Position numbers and translations under genes: made by a program. DNA of 64,000 nucleotides from Corynebacterium massiliense DSM 45435. Lineage in GTDB: Bacteria; Actinomycetota; Actinomycetes; Mycobacteriales; Mycobacteriaceae. Shown piece after piece: positions 51,553 to 62,888 of this stretch (positions are counted from its first letter, which is position 1; each line of letters starts with the position of its first letter). The stretch spans positions 124,001 through 188,000 of the forward strand of contig NZ_CP063189.1 of NCBI RefSeq assembly GCF_028609805.1, written 5' to 3'. The notes beneath the pieces were generated by a model. It saw only the letters and a list, made by a program, of their open reading frames with translations. It searched no databases and was not told where the DNA came from.

Positions 51553-52743
51553 GTGAAGACCCCGATTACCCCTCCAGCTACCCGGTCGGCGGAGCCGGCC
51601 TTAGCCTCGCCGCGCACCACCGCATCCCGCCTGGGCGCGGAGGGCTGGCTCATCGCCACCGGCGTGGCCGTGGCCGGGGCGGTGCTGCGCATCCTCATGT
51701 TGGCACTGTTCGCGCACGCGAATGACGATGCGACGCGGGGCCTGCTTACCAAGTGGGACGCACGGTACTACCTCGCCATCGCGGAGCACGGCTACTTCCC
51801 AGACGATCTCGCCGTCGACGGGCCCGTGCACCACTACACAATGGCGTTTTTCCCTGGGTATCCCTTCTTGGTCCGCGCGGTGACGTGGCTGGGTGTCCCG
51901 CCACTGGTCGCGGCCGTTCTGGTGAGCATCGCGGCGACGGTCGCGCTCGCGGGCGCGGCAATGGCGCTGGCAGCCCGCCTGCGCCCGCAGTGGTGCGACA
52001 ATCGTGCGGCGCAGACCGCGGCGGCGGTAGTGGTGACCAGCGCCCCGATGGCAATCGTCTTTGCCATGCCGTACACCGAGGCGCTTTTCGGCGCGCTGTG
52101 CCTGTGGGCCCTGGTGGCGCTGTGCGATAGGCGGTGGCTTCTGGCCGGGCTGCTGACCGCCGCGGCGGCCGCCACCCGGCTGACCGCGGTGGACCTCATC
52201 GCCGCCTTCGCGGTCACGGTGCTCATGTGGGGGCGCACCGAGTGGCGGGCCTGGGCGGGCCTGGTCATCTCCCCGCTGCCGCTCGTGGGATACCTCGCGT
52301 GGGCGAACGCGCACCTTGGCGATGTCGGCGGTTACTTCGGTACCCAGCAGGAGCATTGGAACTCCAGCTTTGACTTCGGGGTGTCCACGGTGAAGTGGGT
52401 GTGGACGCAGGCGACCACGGCGGACAACGCCGGCTACTTGCTGAGCTGCCTGGCCATCGTCGCCGCGCCGCTGCTGCTCGCCGCCACCTGGCGCCGCGTC
52501 CCGTGGCCGGTGTGGCTGTTTGTGGCAGCGCTTATCGCCAACGTCCTGCTCTCCGACGGGATTATGCACTCGCGCCCGCGGCTGCTGCTCCCCGCGGTGG
52601 TGCTGGCCATCCCTTACGTTGCCCAGGCAGTCACCGGGCCGCGGCGCGTCCGCCGGGGCGCCTGGTGCGCGGTGGCGGCGTGGGTGCTATTTGGCGCGTG
52701 GTTTTCCGCCTACATGCTGGCGGTCTTCGAGTGGGCGATCTAA
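51553..52743 (+). CDS. PIG-V-like polytopic membrane protein (putative mannosyltransferase)
   Basis: 396 residues with about ten membrane helices. TKWDARYYLAIAEHGYFPDDL near residue 65 and YTMAFFPGYPFLVRAVTWLG match the first-loop acidic motif (WDxxxY) and following segment of PIG-V/GT-C mannosyltransferases, which use polyprenyl-phosphate sugars outside the membrane. GTG start with TACGAT 7 nt upstream (leaderless); a much longer open frame upstream overlaps the leuA leader and is unlikely. Sugar donor and acceptor are unknown. Confidence 0.75.
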   Translation: MKTPITPPATRSAEPALASPRTTASRLGAEGWLIATGVAVAGAVLRILMLALFAHANDDATRGLLTKWDARYYLAIAEHGYFPDDLAVDGPVHHYTMAFFPGYPFLVRAVTWLGVPPLVAAVLVSIAATVALAGAAMALAARLRPQWCDNRAAQTAAAVVVTSAPMAIVFAMPYTEALFGALCLWALVALCDRRWLLAGLLTAAAAATRLTAVDLIAAFAVTVLMWGRTEWRAWAGLVISPLPLVGYLAWANAHLGDVGGYFGTQQEHWNSSFDFGVSTVKWVWTQATTADNAGYLLSCLAIVAAPLLLAATWRRVPWPVWLFVAALIANVLLSDGIMHSRPRLLLPAVVLAIPYVAQAVTGPRRVRRGAWCAVAAWVLFGAWFSAYMLAVFEWAI

Positions 52744-52754
52744 AACGGTCCGCT

Positions 52755-52788
52755 TAGACCGCCGCTTTTCCTAGACCGCCGCTTTTTC
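52755..52788. repeat. 17-bp tandem duplication at the end of the DMT transporter gene
   Basis: TAGACCGCCGCTTTTCC is followed directly by TAGACCGCCGCTTTTTC. The second copy contains the stop and last codons of the minus-strand transporter, so the gene end was duplicated into the intergenic gap. Confidence 0.6.
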
Positions 52789-53613
52789 GGACTGGCGCGA
52801 CAGCGCGATGGTCCCGGCGATCATCGTGGCCAACGCAATGGCCATGACGCACCACCCCAGCGTGGTCTCCACCGCGAACTGCTCGTCCAGCACCGCGTAT
52901 CCCAGCGCGAACGCGACGATGGGCTCCACGATCGTCATGGCGGGAAGCGAATACGTCAGCGGGCCGGCGTTGAACGAGTACTGCTGCAGCACGGTACCCG
53001 CGCCGGCGCTTATCACCAGCGCGTAAAACTCCCACGACCCCAGAAGGGCGACAGGCCCAGCCGAGGTGAAGATGTCCACCACGGCCTTGCTCAGCACCGC
53101 GACGTACCCGTACAGGCACCCGCAGGCCGTGCCCAACAGCAGCGCGCGGTTGCCCTTGCCCAGCTGCGCGGTGCCGATGAGGGCGGCCATGACCACGAGC
53201 CCCACCCCAAGGGCGGGCAGCCAGCGGTCGAGTGGCGGCTGCACCAGCCCGTGCGAGGGGCGGCCCAACACGACCATGACCGCCACCGCAACGGTGAGCG
53301 CCAGCGACCACGCCACGTCGCGCCGGGCCATGCGCCGGTGGGCGTACCACGCGGACAGCGGCAGGGTGAACATGAGCGAGAGCATGAGCACCGGCTGCAC
53401 GATGAGCAGGGTGCCAAAACCTAGGGCCACGACCTGCAGGGTGTAGCCCGCCACCGCCGCTAGGGTGCCTACCCACCACAGAGGCTGGCGGATGGCGGTG
53501 CGCAAGACCGCCGACGTCGCGTCGAGAGCAATGCGGTGGCGCACGACGGTGCCCCAGGCGATGACAACCGCCGATGCCAGCGCGAATGCCACGGCGACGA
53601 AATTCGAAAGCAC
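52771..53613 (-). CDS. DMT-superfamily (EamA-like) transporter
   Basis: 280 residues with nine to ten membrane helices (first at about 2-22). Internal segments such as [27 protein letters not shown] and [28 protein letters not shown] follow the DMT pattern seen in the actinobacterial DMT proteins. Substrate unknown. GTG at 53613 has TACGGT 8 nt upstream (leaderless); the frame extends ten codons further. Divergent from lysC. Confidence 0.78.
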   Translation of the reverse strand: MLSNFVAVAFALASAVVIAWGTVVRHRIALDATSAVLRTAIRQPLWWVGTLAAVAGYTLQVVALGFGTLLIVQPVLMLSLMFTLPLSAWYAHRRMARRDVAWSLALTVAVAVMVVLGRPSHGLVQPPLDRWLPALGVGLVVMAALIGTAQLGKGNRALLLGTACGCLYGYVAVLSKAVVDIFTSAGPVALLGSWEFYALVISAGAGTVLQQYSFNAGPLTYSLPAMTIVEPIVAFALGYAVLDEQFAVETTLGWCVMAIALATMIAGTIALSRQSEKAAV

Positions 53614-53770
53614 GGTTGTCCACCGTAGCGCCGCGGGGAGCAAAACCCGGCATCGGCTGAAAGAAATTTCCGCGCGCTGGCCTTGCCGGGACGTGACGCG
53701 CGCTACGATTGATACCCGTCAAAGACCGAAAGAACTTCGATTGACCTACCCCGGAGAGGTGGTTGGTGGC

Positions 53771-55036
53771 GTGGCGCTCGTCGTCCAGAAATATGGCGGA
53801 TCCTCCCTGGAATCCGCAGAACGCATCCGTGCTGTAGCAGAGCGCATCGTGGCCACAAAGAAGGAAGGAAACGACGTTGTCGCGGTGTGCTCCGCTATGG
53901 GAGACACCACGGACAACCTGCTGGACTTGGCCGCGCAGGTCAATCCGGTCCCGCCGCAGCGCGAGCTCGACATGCTGCTCACCGCCGGCGAGCGCATTTC
54001 CAACTCGCTGGTGGCCATGGCGGTGGAATCCCTGGGCGCCGAGGCGCGCTCATTCACCGGCTCGCAGGCCGGCGTTCTCACCACCGACCGGCACGGTAAC
54101 GCGCGCATCATCGATGTCACCCCGGGCCGCATCAGCGAGGCGCTGGACAAAGGCCGGGTGTGCATCGTCGCCGGCTTCCAGGGAGTGAACAAGGAATCGC
54201 GCGACGTGACCACCCTGGGCCGTGGCGGTTCGGATACGACCGCGGTGGCGCTGGCCGCAGCGCTGAACGCGGACGTGTGCGAGATCTACTCGGACGTCGA
54301 CGGCGTCTACACCGCCGATCCGCGCATCGTGCCGAACGCCCGCAAGATTGAGAAGCTTTCCTTCGAGGAAATGCTCGAAATGGCTGCCGTGGGATCGAAG
54401 ATCCTGGTCCTGCGCAGCGTCGAATACGCCCGCGCGTTCAACATTCCGCTGCGCGTGCGGTCTTCATACAGCAATGACCCCGGCACTCTGGTCGCCGGAT
54501 CGATGGAGGATATTCCCGTGGAAGAAGCAGTACTGACTGGCGTGGCAACCGATAACTCCGAGGCCAAGGTCACCATCCTGGGCATCCCGGACAAGCCGGG
54601 GGAAGGGTCCATCATCTTCCGCGCCATCGCGGACGCCGAAATCAACATCGACATGGTGCTGCAGAACGTCTCCTCCGTGGAGGACGGCCGCACCGACATC
54701 ACCTTCACCTGCCCGCGGGGCGATGGCCCCCGTGCCGTGGAGATCCTCACCGAGTTGCAGAAGGAAAACGACTGGGGCGAGGTGCTTTACGATGACCAGG
54801 TGGGCAAGGTGTCCCTGGTCGGTGCCGGCATGAAGTCGCACCCGGGGGTCACCGCCGATTTCACCGAGGCGCTGCGCGACTGCGGGGTCAACATGGAGCT
54901 CATCTCCACCTCCGAGATCCGCATCTCGGTGCTGACCCGCGAGTCGAGCATCGACGAGGCCGCGCGCGCCCTGCACGACAAGTTCGACCTGGGCGGCGAC
55001 GAGGTGGCCAAGGTCTACGCTGGAACGGGGCGCTAA
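53771..55036 (+). CDS. lysC: Aspartate kinase, alpha subunit (with internal beta start)
   Basis: 421 residues, GTG start, close to the C. glutamicum enzyme in length and sequence: [67 protein letters not shown]. Two C-terminal ACT domains bind Lys and Thr for concerted feedback inhibition. The smaller beta subunit would start at GTG 54518 (PVEEAVLTG), preceded by GGAGG, giving 172 residues as in C. glutamicum. Residues equivalent to feedback positions S301, T308 and T311 are conserved; position 279 is Gly. Unusually, asd does not follow directly. Confidence 0.95.
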   Translation: MALVVQKYGGSSLESAERIRAVAERIVATKKEGNDVVAVCSAMGDTTDNLLDLAAQVNPVPPQRELDMLLTAGERISNSLVAMAVESLGAEARSFTGSQAGVLTTDRHGNARIIDVTPGRISEALDKGRVCIVAGFQGVNKESRDVTTLGRGGSDTTAVALAAALNADVCEIYSDVDGVYTADPRIVPNARKIEKLSFEEMLEMAAVGSKILVLRSVEYARAFNIPLRVRSSYSNDPGTLVAGSMEDIPVEEAVLTGVATDNSEAKVTILGIPDKPGEGSIIFRAIADAEINIDMVLQNVSSVEDGRTDITFTCPRGDGPRAVEILTELQKENDWGEVLYDDQVGKVSLVGAGMKSHPGVTADFTEALRDCGVNMELISTSEIRISVLTRESSIDEAARALHDKFDLGGDEVAKVYAGTGR

Positions 55037-55771
55037 ATGGCGGACACCACTTCCACGCCCCACATCAACCCCCGCGGCGTCGACATCGCTGAGACCGTCT
55101 TGCTGCCCGGCGACCCGCTGCGCGCGAAGTTCATCGCAGACACGTACTTGGACGACGCGGTCCAGTTCAACGAGGTCCGCAACATGTTGGGCTTTACCGG
55201 CACCTACAACGGCACCCCGGTTTCGGTGATGGGGTCCGGGATGGGCATGCCGTCCATCGGCATCTACGCCTCGGAGCTCATCAACTTCTTTTCCGCGAAG
55301 AAGGTCATCCGCGTTGGGTCCATCGGCGCGATGCAAAAAGACATTGACCTCTACGACATCATCGTGGCCGCCTCGGCGTCGACGGATTCGAACTTCTTGA
55401 GCCAGTACAACCTGCCGGGCACGTTCGCCCCGACCGCGTCGTGGCGCCTGCTCAAGGCGTTTATGGACGGCGCGGAAAAGTCCCCGGATCTCTCCGCCCA
55501 GCTGCACGTAGGCACCATCTTGAGCTCCGACATGTTCTACAACGCCGACGACACCGCCACCGACCGCTGGTCACGCATGGGCGTGCTCGGCGTGGAGATG
55601 GAGTCGGCAGCGCTGTATTCCATCGCCGCGTACGCGGGTGTGGATGCCTTGGGCGTCTTCACCGTGTCCGACAACCTGTACACCGGAGCGCAGACCACCG
55701 CCGAGGAGAGGCAGAACGCCTTCACCGAGATGATGGAGCTCGCGCTACCGCTGGCGGACGTCACCGTCTAA
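55037..55771 (+). CDS. deoD: Purine nucleoside phosphorylase, DeoD type
   Basis: 244 residues. TPHINPRGVDIAETVLLPGDPLRAKFIADTYL (phosphate-binding GDPLRA), RVGSIGAMQKDIDLYDIIVAASASTDSNF and GVEMESAALYSIAAYAGVDALGVFTVSDNL (base and ribose site). Hexameric-type PNP; splits (deoxy)purine nucleosides to base and (deoxy)ribose-1-phosphate. Its ATG follows the lysC TAA with no gap, so it is likely co-transcribed with lysC. First gene of a nucleoside catabolism cassette. Confidence 0.93.
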   Translation: MADTTSTPHINPRGVDIAETVLLPGDPLRAKFIADTYLDDAVQFNEVRNMLGFTGTYNGTPVSVMGSGMGMPSIGIYASELINFFSAKKVIRVGSIGAMQKDIDLYDIIVAASASTDSNFLSQYNLPGTFAPTASWRLLKAFMDGAEKSPDLSAQLHVGTILSSDMFYNADDTATDRWSRMGVLGVEMESAALYSIAAYAGVDALGVFTVSDNLYTGAQTTAEERQNAFTEMMELALPLADVTV

Positions 55772-55789
55772 ACCCCGAAGAGAAAGCGT

Positions 55790-57181
55790 GTGGACATGGC
55801 CGAGTTGAACGGCACCGGTAAGAAAGCATCCCTCGACACCATCAAGGCAGCGGTACCGGTCCTGCTGTTCACGATGGTCTTCAGCCTCATCGTGGACAAC
55901 GGTTTCAAGACGATGACCGGCCCCATGGCCGCGGGTCTCGGCGTCGACGGGGAGACCGCGTCCCTGCAGGCGTCGCTCGCCGGCGTCATCATCGGCATCT
56001 TCGCGGTGGTCTACGCCGCGCTTGCCGATGTCTTCTCGGTGCGCAAACTCATGCTCTTTTCCATCGTGCTGGTGACGGTGGGCTCACTGCTCGGTTTTGT
56101 GGCCACGGCCTTTTGGCTCGTACTGCTGGGCCGCCTCATCCAGACCTGCGGGCTCGCCGCGGCGGAAAACCTGTACGTCATCTACGTGACAAAGAACCTG
56201 CCGGAGAAGGAACAGAAGAAGTACCTGGGCTTTTCCACAGCCGCCTTCCAGGCCGGACTCCTGATCGGCGCGCTGACCTCGGGCGCGATCTCGACCTACA
56301 TCGGCTGGCGCGTGATGTTCCTGGTTCCGCTGCTGCTGTTGGTGGCGGTGCCCTTCATCGTCAAGCAGGTGCCCAACGACTACACCCGCGGTTCCTCGCT
56401 GGATATCGTCGGCCTGTTCCTCATCGGCGTGGCCACCACCGGGCTCATCCTCTGCCTGCAGGACTTCCTGCCGGCATGGGCGCGGTGGCTGCTGCTCGCC
56501 GCCGCGGCGGTGATGATTGGCCTGTTCGCGATGTGGATCAAGGCCGCCCGCAAGCCGCTGGTGCGGCCGGAGTTCTTCGCTAACGGCCGTTACGTCTTCG
56601 CCATCACGATGGTCCTTATTGTTTACTCCACGCAGCTGGGCTACATCGTCTTGCTGCCGTTCGCGGCGGAGCACTTCCACGGGCTCAACCAGGCGAACTC
56701 CGCCTACCTGATGATCCCGGGGTATACCTGCGCCATCCTGGTCGGCATTTTCTCCGGGCGCATCGGCAAGCTCATGTCCTCCCGCGCCACCATCTTCACC
56801 GCCCTCGGGCTCATCATCGGCGCGCTGGTCATGGGCGCGCTGGCGATCCAGATCCACCTGGCCATCGCCATCGTGTCGATCACCTTGTTCGCCTCCGGGT
56901 TCTCGCTCATCTACGCCCCGCTGGTCAACACCGCGCTGTCCAACATCCGGCCTGAAAAGTCCGGCGTGGCCATCGGTTTCTACAACCTGACCATCAACAT
57001 CGGCATCCCGCTCGGCATCGCCTACACCTTCTTCATGATGGGCACGTCCATGAGCTTCAACGCCATTTTGTGGGTGCTTGCGTTCATCGCCCTGGCTGGT
57101 GCACTCGTCTACTTCTTCGCCGACCGAGTAATGTATGGCCGCGAAAAGCGCGCCGGTGTCGACTCGGTGGCTAACCACTAA
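55790..57181 (+). CDS. MFS transporter, DHA2/EmrB-like (possibly nucleoside uptake)
   Basis: 463 residues, GTG start (ATG two codons on also possible). Twelve to fourteen helices; motif A region [26 protein letters not shown] after helix 2, and [39 protein letters not shown] (antiporter motif C-like). The family mostly exports drugs, but its place between deoD and deoC suggests nucleoside import or related transport; that is inference from position. Confidence 0.82.
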   Translation: MDMAELNGTGKKASLDTIKAAVPVLLFTMVFSLIVDNGFKTMTGPMAAGLGVDGETASLQASLAGVIIGIFAVVYAALADVFSVRKLMLFSIVLVTVGSLLGFVATAFWLVLLGRLIQTCGLAAAENLYVIYVTKNLPEKEQKKYLGFSTAAFQAGLLIGALTSGAISTYIGWRVMFLVPLLLLVAVPFIVKQVPNDYTRGSSLDIVGLFLIGVATTGLILCLQDFLPAWARWLLLAAAAVMIGLFAMWIKAARKPLVRPEFFANGRYVFAITMVLIVYSTQLGYIVLLPFAAEHFHGLNQANSAYLMIPGYTCAILVGIFSGRIGKLMSSRATIFTALGLIIGALVMGALAIQIHLAIAIVSITLFASGFSLIYAPLVNTALSNIRPEKSGVAIGFYNLTINIGIPLGIAYTFFMMGTSMSFNAILWVLAFIALAGALVYFFADRVMYGREKRAGVDSVANH

Positions 57182-57207
57182 CGCTTGTATTTCAGGAGTA
57201 TTGCCAA

Positions 57208-57870
57208 ATGTCTCAACTGTTGCGCGATGAGCTCGCCCAGATGATCGATCACACCTTCCTCAAGCCGGAAGGAACGCGCGAGCAGGTCGAGCAGCTGGCG
57301 CGTGAAGCCGGGGAGTGGGGCACTTATTCCATCTGCGTCTCGCCGTCCCAGCTGTCCGTCGACGTGCCGGAGGGCGTGCACGTCGCTACCGTCGTCGGCT
57401 TCCCGTCCGGCGCGGTGAAGTCTGAGGTCAAGGCCGTGGAGGCCGCCCGCGCCGTGGACGATGGCGCGCAGGAAATCGATATGGTTATGAACCTCGGGCT
57501 GGCCCTGGAGGGGCGCTTCGACGAGGTGCAGGAAGACATTCAGGCGGTACGCGACGCGGTGCCGCACGTGGTGCTCAAGGTCATCTTGGAAACCGCCGTG
57601 CTGGACCGCGACCTGATCGTCGCCGCGTGCAAGGCCGCGGAGGCGGCCGGGGCAGACTTTGTGAAGACCTCCACCGGCTTCCACCCGGCCGGCGGCGCGA
57701 CGACGGACGCGGTCTCCCTCATGCGCGAGACCGTGGGCGACCGCCTGGGCGTCAAGGCCTCCGGCGGCATCCGCACCGCCGCGGCCGCCCAGGAGATGGT
57801 GGACGCGGGCGCGTCCCGCCTGGGGCTATCCGCCACGGTGTCTATCCTCAGCGAACTGGACGAGTCCTAG
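57208..57870 (+). CDS. deoC: Deoxyribose-phosphate aldolase
   Basis: 220 residues. [54 protein letters not shown] with the Schiff-base Lys region, and [30 protein letters not shown] with the second Lys. Cleaves deoxyribose-5-phosphate to acetaldehyde and glyceraldehyde-3-phosphate. 26 bp after the MFS gene and 2 bp before the mutase gene. Confidence 0.94.
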   Translation: MSQLLRDELAQMIDHTFLKPEGTREQVEQLAREAGEWGTYSICVSPSQLSVDVPEGVHVATVVGFPSGAVKSEVKAVEAARAVDDGAQEIDMVMNLGLALEGRFDEVQEDIQAVRDAVPHVVLKVILETAVLDRDLIVAACKAAEAAGADFVKTSTGFHPAGGATTDAVSLMRETVGDRLGVKASGGIRTAAAAQEMVDAGASRLGLSATVSILSELDES

Positions 57871-57872
57871 CC

Positions 57873-59597
57873 ATGGGCGCGGAGGCGGCGGCCGCGACGG
57901 TACGCGCGGCGCGTCAGTGGGCGGAGCACGATCCCGATCCGGCCACGCGCGCGGCGGTGCTCGACTGGATCGCGTGCGACGACCAGGAATCCCTCCAGCG
58001 CGCCTTCGCGGGCCCGCTTGCCTTTGGCACCGCCGGGCTGCGCGCCGCGGTGGGGCCGGGCGAGTCGCAGCTCAACCGCGCGGTTGTCCTGCGCACCACC
58101 GCGGGGCTCATGGCGTGGCTGAACGAGCAGGTCGACTGCCCCGTCGTCGTCATCGGCTGCGACGCGCGCCACGGATCTGCCGAGTTCTACGGCGACGCGG
58201 CCCGCGCCGTAGCCGGGGCGGGCGGGCGCGCCCTCGTCCTGCCGCCGCAGAACCCAACGCCGCTGACCGCGTTTACCGTGCGCGAGCTGGGTGCCGATGC
58301 CGGGATCATGGTCACCGCCTCCCACAATCCGCCCGCTGACAACGGCTACAAGGTCTACCTCGGCGGGCGCATCGCCACCGGCAACGCCGCAGGCGTGCAG
58401 CTTATCTCCCCGGCGGACAAAGAGATCGCGGCCGCTATTTCCGCCGCGCCGTTCGCCGACGAGGTGCCCACTGCGACCGCGGGCATCGAGAACGTAGACA
58501 CCCGCGACGCCTATGTCGCGCGGGTGTTGGAGCGCGCTGCGGAGATCACCGGCCGCGCAGATTCGGCGCAAGCGGATCCGCAAGTCACCGTGGCGCTGAC
58601 CGCCATGCACGGCGTGGGCGCGGCGCTGGCGGAGCGTGCCCTCACGCAGGCGGGGGTGCGCGTGTCGCTGGTACCCGAACAGGCCGAGCCGGACGGCGAC
58701 TTTCCCACCGTGTCCTTCCCCAACCCAGAGGAAGACGGCGCCCTGGACCTCGCGAAAGCGCACGCCAGCAAGGTCGGCGCGGACGTCATCATCGCGCTCG
58801 ACCCGGACACGGACCGCTGCGCGGTGGCCGTTCCCGGTTCGCTTCCGAACCGGGGACGAACCCAAGAGGAAACCGGCTGGCGGCAGCTCACTGGCGACGA
58901 GACCGGCGCGATTGTCGGCGAGTTCATCGCGTCTCGCCATGCTTCCCGTCATGTCGGCACGGCAGAGGGCGTACTGGCCAGCTCGGTCGTCTCCAGCCGG
59001 GTGCTGGGGCAGATCGCGGCGGCGCACGGGCTGGAACACCGCACGACCCTGACCGGGTTCAAGTGGATCGCGCGGACACCGGGGCTGGTCTACGGCTACG
59101 AGGAAGCGCTCGGGCTGTGCTGCGACCCGCAGGCCGTGGCCGATAAGGACGGCATCTCGGCGGCGGTGATCGTCGCCGGCCTGGTGCGTGAGCTCAAGGA
59201 GCGCGGCGAAAAACTCGCCGACTTCCTGGCGGGCATCGCCACGCGCTACGGCCTCTACCAGACCCGGCCGTTGACGTTCCGGGTGACGGACACCGCGGTC
59301 ATCGCCAAGCACATGCGCACCCTGCGCGAAACCCCGCCGACCTCCTTCGCTGGTTCGCCGGTGGTGGAAACGCGCGATCTCTTGGCGGACGAGCTGGGCA
59401 TCGGGCCGACCGATGGCATGGTCTTTGTCACCGCGAATAACGATCGGGTGATCTGCCGGCCGTCGGGGACCGAGCCGAAGCTGAAGTGCTACCTCGAGGT
59501 CGTGCTGCCCGTAGCGGATGGGCAGGTGCCCCGCGATGAGGCGGCGGCGCGGCTTGGCACCATCGCCGACGAGCTCCAGAGCTTCCTCGGCGCGTAA
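57873..59597 (+). CDS. Phosphosugar mutase (PGM2-like; probable phosphopentomutase role)
   Basis: 574 residues, alpha-D-phosphohexomutase fold. FGTAGLRAAVGPGESQLNRAVV, the phosphoserine loop IMVTASHNPPADNGYKVYLGG (Ser near residue 151), metal-binding DPDTDRCAVAV, sugar loop YGYEEALGLCCDP and phosphate loop CRPSGTEPKLKCYLEV. The length and FGTAGLR opening place it with PGM2-type enzymes, several of which are phosphopentomutases. Between deoC and deoD it would interconvert (deoxy)ribose-1- and 5-phosphates, linking PNP to the aldolase; phosphoglucomutase or phosphomannomutase activity is the alternative. Confidence 0.88.
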   Translation: MGAEAAAATVRAARQWAEHDPDPATRAAVLDWIACDDQESLQRAFAGPLAFGTAGLRAAVGPGESQLNRAVVLRTTAGLMAWLNEQVDCPVVVIGCDARHGSAEFYGDAARAVAGAGGRALVLPPQNPTPLTAFTVRELGADAGIMVTASHNPPADNGYKVYLGGRIATGNAAGVQLISPADKEIAAAISAAPFADEVPTATAGIENVDTRDAYVARVLERAAEITGRADSAQADPQVTVALTAMHGVGAALAERALTQAGVRVSLVPEQAEPDGDFPTVSFPNPEEDGALDLAKAHASKVGADVIIALDPDTDRCAVAVPGSLPNRGRTQEETGWRQLTGDETGAIVGEFIASRHASRHVGTAEGVLASSVVSSRVLGQIAAAHGLEHRTTLTGFKWIARTPGLVYGYEEALGLCCDPQAVADKDGISAAVIVAGLVRELKERGEKLADFLAGIATRYGLYQTRPLTFRVTDTAVIAKHMRTLRETPPTSFAGSPVVETRDLLADELGIGPTDGMVFVTANNDRVICRPSGTEPKLKCYLEVVLPVADGQVPRDEAAARLGTIADELQSFLGA

Positions 59598-59652
59598 CGA
59601 GCTCCCACGCCCCTGGCTTTATGGCCTCAGTCGCGCGCGACTGGCCCGGTAA

Positions 59653-60759
<1,107 letters not shown>

Positions 60760-60786
60760 GAGGGTGAGACCGAAGCTCCTGCTGGC

Positions 60787-62109
60787 CTACTCGGCCTGGC
60801 GCCCGGTCGGTTCCGTGTGCTGCACGTAGACCACGGACGGATCCGGGTCCTCCGGGTCGAAGTCGACCTCGTCGTCTTCTTCCAGCTCTTCGACGATTTC
60901 TTCCTTCACCGCATCGATGAATTCGTCGGTGTCCATGTTGGACGCGGCGGCGAGTTTGCGCAGCTCGCGCTGGTTTTTCTTGGTGAAGCGCTCGCGCGGA
61001 TCCATGCGGCGCTTGACCAGGGTGCGGGCGCGCATGCGGCGGTCGGACTCGTCGGTGAGCTTATTGCGGTTTTTCAGCCACGCGATGGACATGACCACGA
61101 TGGTGATGATGCCCAGGTAGCCGAGGATGGGGTAGACCCAGCCGACCAAGTCCTGGAAGCCGATGAAGGACAAGATGAAGCCGATGATGCAGGTCGCAGC
61201 GAAGACTGGGTAGAAGCGGCGCGGGTGGTTGCGGGTTAGGCGCTTGCCCAGCGCGTAGAACATGCCCACCGCGGTGTTAAACACCATGCCGTAGACCACG
61301 AAGGTCATGATGTACGCCAACGTCGGGTGGATTTCCTCCATTAGCTGCAGCACCGGCATGTCGGTGCCGTTGACAGCCGGGGCCACGACGAAGAGAGAGA
61401 CCACCAAAAGCGCCAGCAGCACGAGGTAGACGATGCCGCCCATGATGCCGCCCAGGCCCACCGCGCGGTTATCCAAGAAGTTGCCGCCAATGACGATGGA
61501 CATCGATACCGCGGTCATCACGTTTAGGCCGGTGTAGTTCAGCGCGGAAATCCACCAATTCGGCAGCGTGGTATCCACGTTGGCCTGCGCGTAGTCGTTC
61601 ATCGACGCCAGGTCGATGTCGTTGGTGACGATGGTCCACGTCGTGGCCAGGACGACGAAGATGATGAGGAACGGCGTGATGGTGCCGATTATGGCGGTCA
61701 CGCGGTCGACGTCGAAAAGCCCGACCAGCAGGACGAGCGCGAGCATAGCTACCGCGCCAATCCAGACGGGCCACCCGAACTGCTGGTTCAGGTTGGACCC
61801 ACCGCCGGCGAACATGACGAAGCCGACGGAAAAGAGCGTGAGGATGGTGGACCAGTCGAGGATCTTCGATACCACCGGTCCCGCGACCTGCTCGTAGACC
61901 GAGGTGTGCTCAGATGCCTGGAAGTAGGATCCCAGCTGCAGGACGGCGATGCCGGTGATCATCATGAGGGCGGCGCCTAGTACGACGCCGAAAAAGCCCT
62001 TTTCGCCGAAAGCGACGAAGTACTGCATCGCTTCCTGTCCAGATGCGAAACCGGCGCCGACCACGACGCCGATGAAGGCCAGTGAAATTGCCACAGCCCG
62101 TTTAACCAT
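60787..62109 (-). CDS. YkvI-family membrane transporter-like protein
   Basis: 440 residues. Ten or so helices (to ~350) beginning with AFIGVVVGAGFASGQEAMQYFVAFG, a glycine-rich, unwound first helix typical of APC/LeuT-fold carriers and of the YkvI family. The C-terminal ~90 residues are cytosolic and charged, ending in a strongly acidic stretch (EEIVEELEEDDEVDFDPEDPDP). Substrate unknown. It lies between asd and sigC; a proximity to amino-acid genes is noted but no role is claimed. Confidence 0.78.
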   Translation of the reverse strand: MVKRAVAISLAFIGVVVGAGFASGQEAMQYFVAFGEKGFFGVVLGAALMMITGIAVLQLGSYFQASEHTSVYEQVAGPVVSKILDWSTILTLFSVGFVMFAGGGSNLNQQFGWPVWIGAVAMLALVLLVGLFDVDRVTAIIGTITPFLIIFVVLATTWTIVTNDIDLASMNDYAQANVDTTLPNWWISALNYTGLNVMTAVSMSIVIGGNFLDNRAVGLGGIMGGIVYLVLLALLVVSLFVVAPAVNGTDMPVLQLMEEIHPTLAYIMTFVVYGMVFNTAVGMFYALGKRLTRNHPRRFYPVFAATCIIGFILSFIGFQDLVGWVYPILGYLGIITIVVMSIAWLKNRNKLTDESDRRMRARTLVKRRMDPRERFTKKNQRELRKLAAASNMDTDEFIDAVKEEIVEELEEDDEVDFDPEDPDPSVVYVQHTEPTGRQAE

Positions 62110-62153
62110 ATGGAAAGTGCTCCGATCATTGCAGTGACTTACATCGCGCTAGT

Positions 62154-62732
62154 TTAATCACGACTGTTGTGCTGCGGCGATTCACTGTCGGCGCCGGCGA
62201 GGAGATCTTTGCGGGCGCGCGCCACGCGGGAACGGATCGTGCCGATGCGCACGCCGGCGATTTTCGCCGCCTCCTCGTAGGTGTAGCCCAAAACCTGGGT
62301 GAGGATGAGGGCTTCGCGGCGGTCGTGGGGCAGGGCATCGAGAAGCTGCCGCGTATCAATCCACTCGCTCCAGGTCCCGGAATCCTCCGGGGTGGAGGTG
62401 TGCGCGGCCGCCTCTTCGTACTGCGTGTGGGACTTGCGGGGCCGGGCCATATCGCGGCGGATGTTGTCCACCCACACGCGGCGGGCGAGCGATAACAGCC
62501 AGGTACGTGCCGAGGAGCGGGCGGCGAACCGCGGCAGGGCGTCGATGACCCGCAGGTACGTCTCCTGGGTGAGATCGTCGGCCAAGTCGGCATCGCCAAG
62601 GTGCGCCAGCAGGCGCCACACATCGTCCTGGGTGGCGCGGATGAACTCCGTGAGCGCCGCGCGGTCGCCGCGGCCGGCCTTTAAGGCCAGCTCAGTGACG
62701 AAGGCGTCGTCGCCCGGGGAGTGGTAATTCAC
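62154..62732 (-). CDS. sigC: ECF-type RNA polymerase sigma factor, SigC-like
   Basis: 192 residues. Region 2: HLGDADLADDLTQETYLRVIDALPRFAARSSARTWLLSLARRVWVDNIRRD; region 4: LPHDRREALILTQVLGYTYEEAAKIAGVRIGTIRSRVARARKDL. GTG start (VNYHSPGDD) with TAAGTT 7 nt upstream (leaderless); upstream codons in frame are less likely. No anti-sigma gene is adjacent. The order next to divergent katA is as in C. glutamicum, where SigC is an ECF factor; its regulon here cannot be seen. Confidence 0.88.
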   Translation of the reverse strand: MNYHSPGDDAFVTELALKAGRGDRAALTEFIRATQDDVWRLLAHLGDADLADDLTQETYLRVIDALPRFAARSSARTWLLSLARRVWVDNIRRDMARPRKSHTQYEEAAAHTSTPEDSGTWSEWIDTRQLLDALPHDRREALILTQVLGYTYEEAAKIAGVRIGTIRSRVARARKDLLAGADSESPQHNSRD

Positions 62733-62888
62733 CTCTAAAAACTTACCAGTCGCCGCTGCGCGCCCAACCGCCCCTGACATGGCTGGTTTAGGTTTGCTTT
62801 CGTTGCCGGGTCACAGGCGCGTATCTAGTCTTGTGGTGGCCGAGCGCCAATAGCTCTATTCCATTAGTTTCAGGAGGTTGGCTCCCAT

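Noticed and set aside
62786-62800. A DtxR box in front of katA
   Set aside because: Only the first half TTAGGTTTGC resembles the consensus; the second half does not, so it is not listed as a site.
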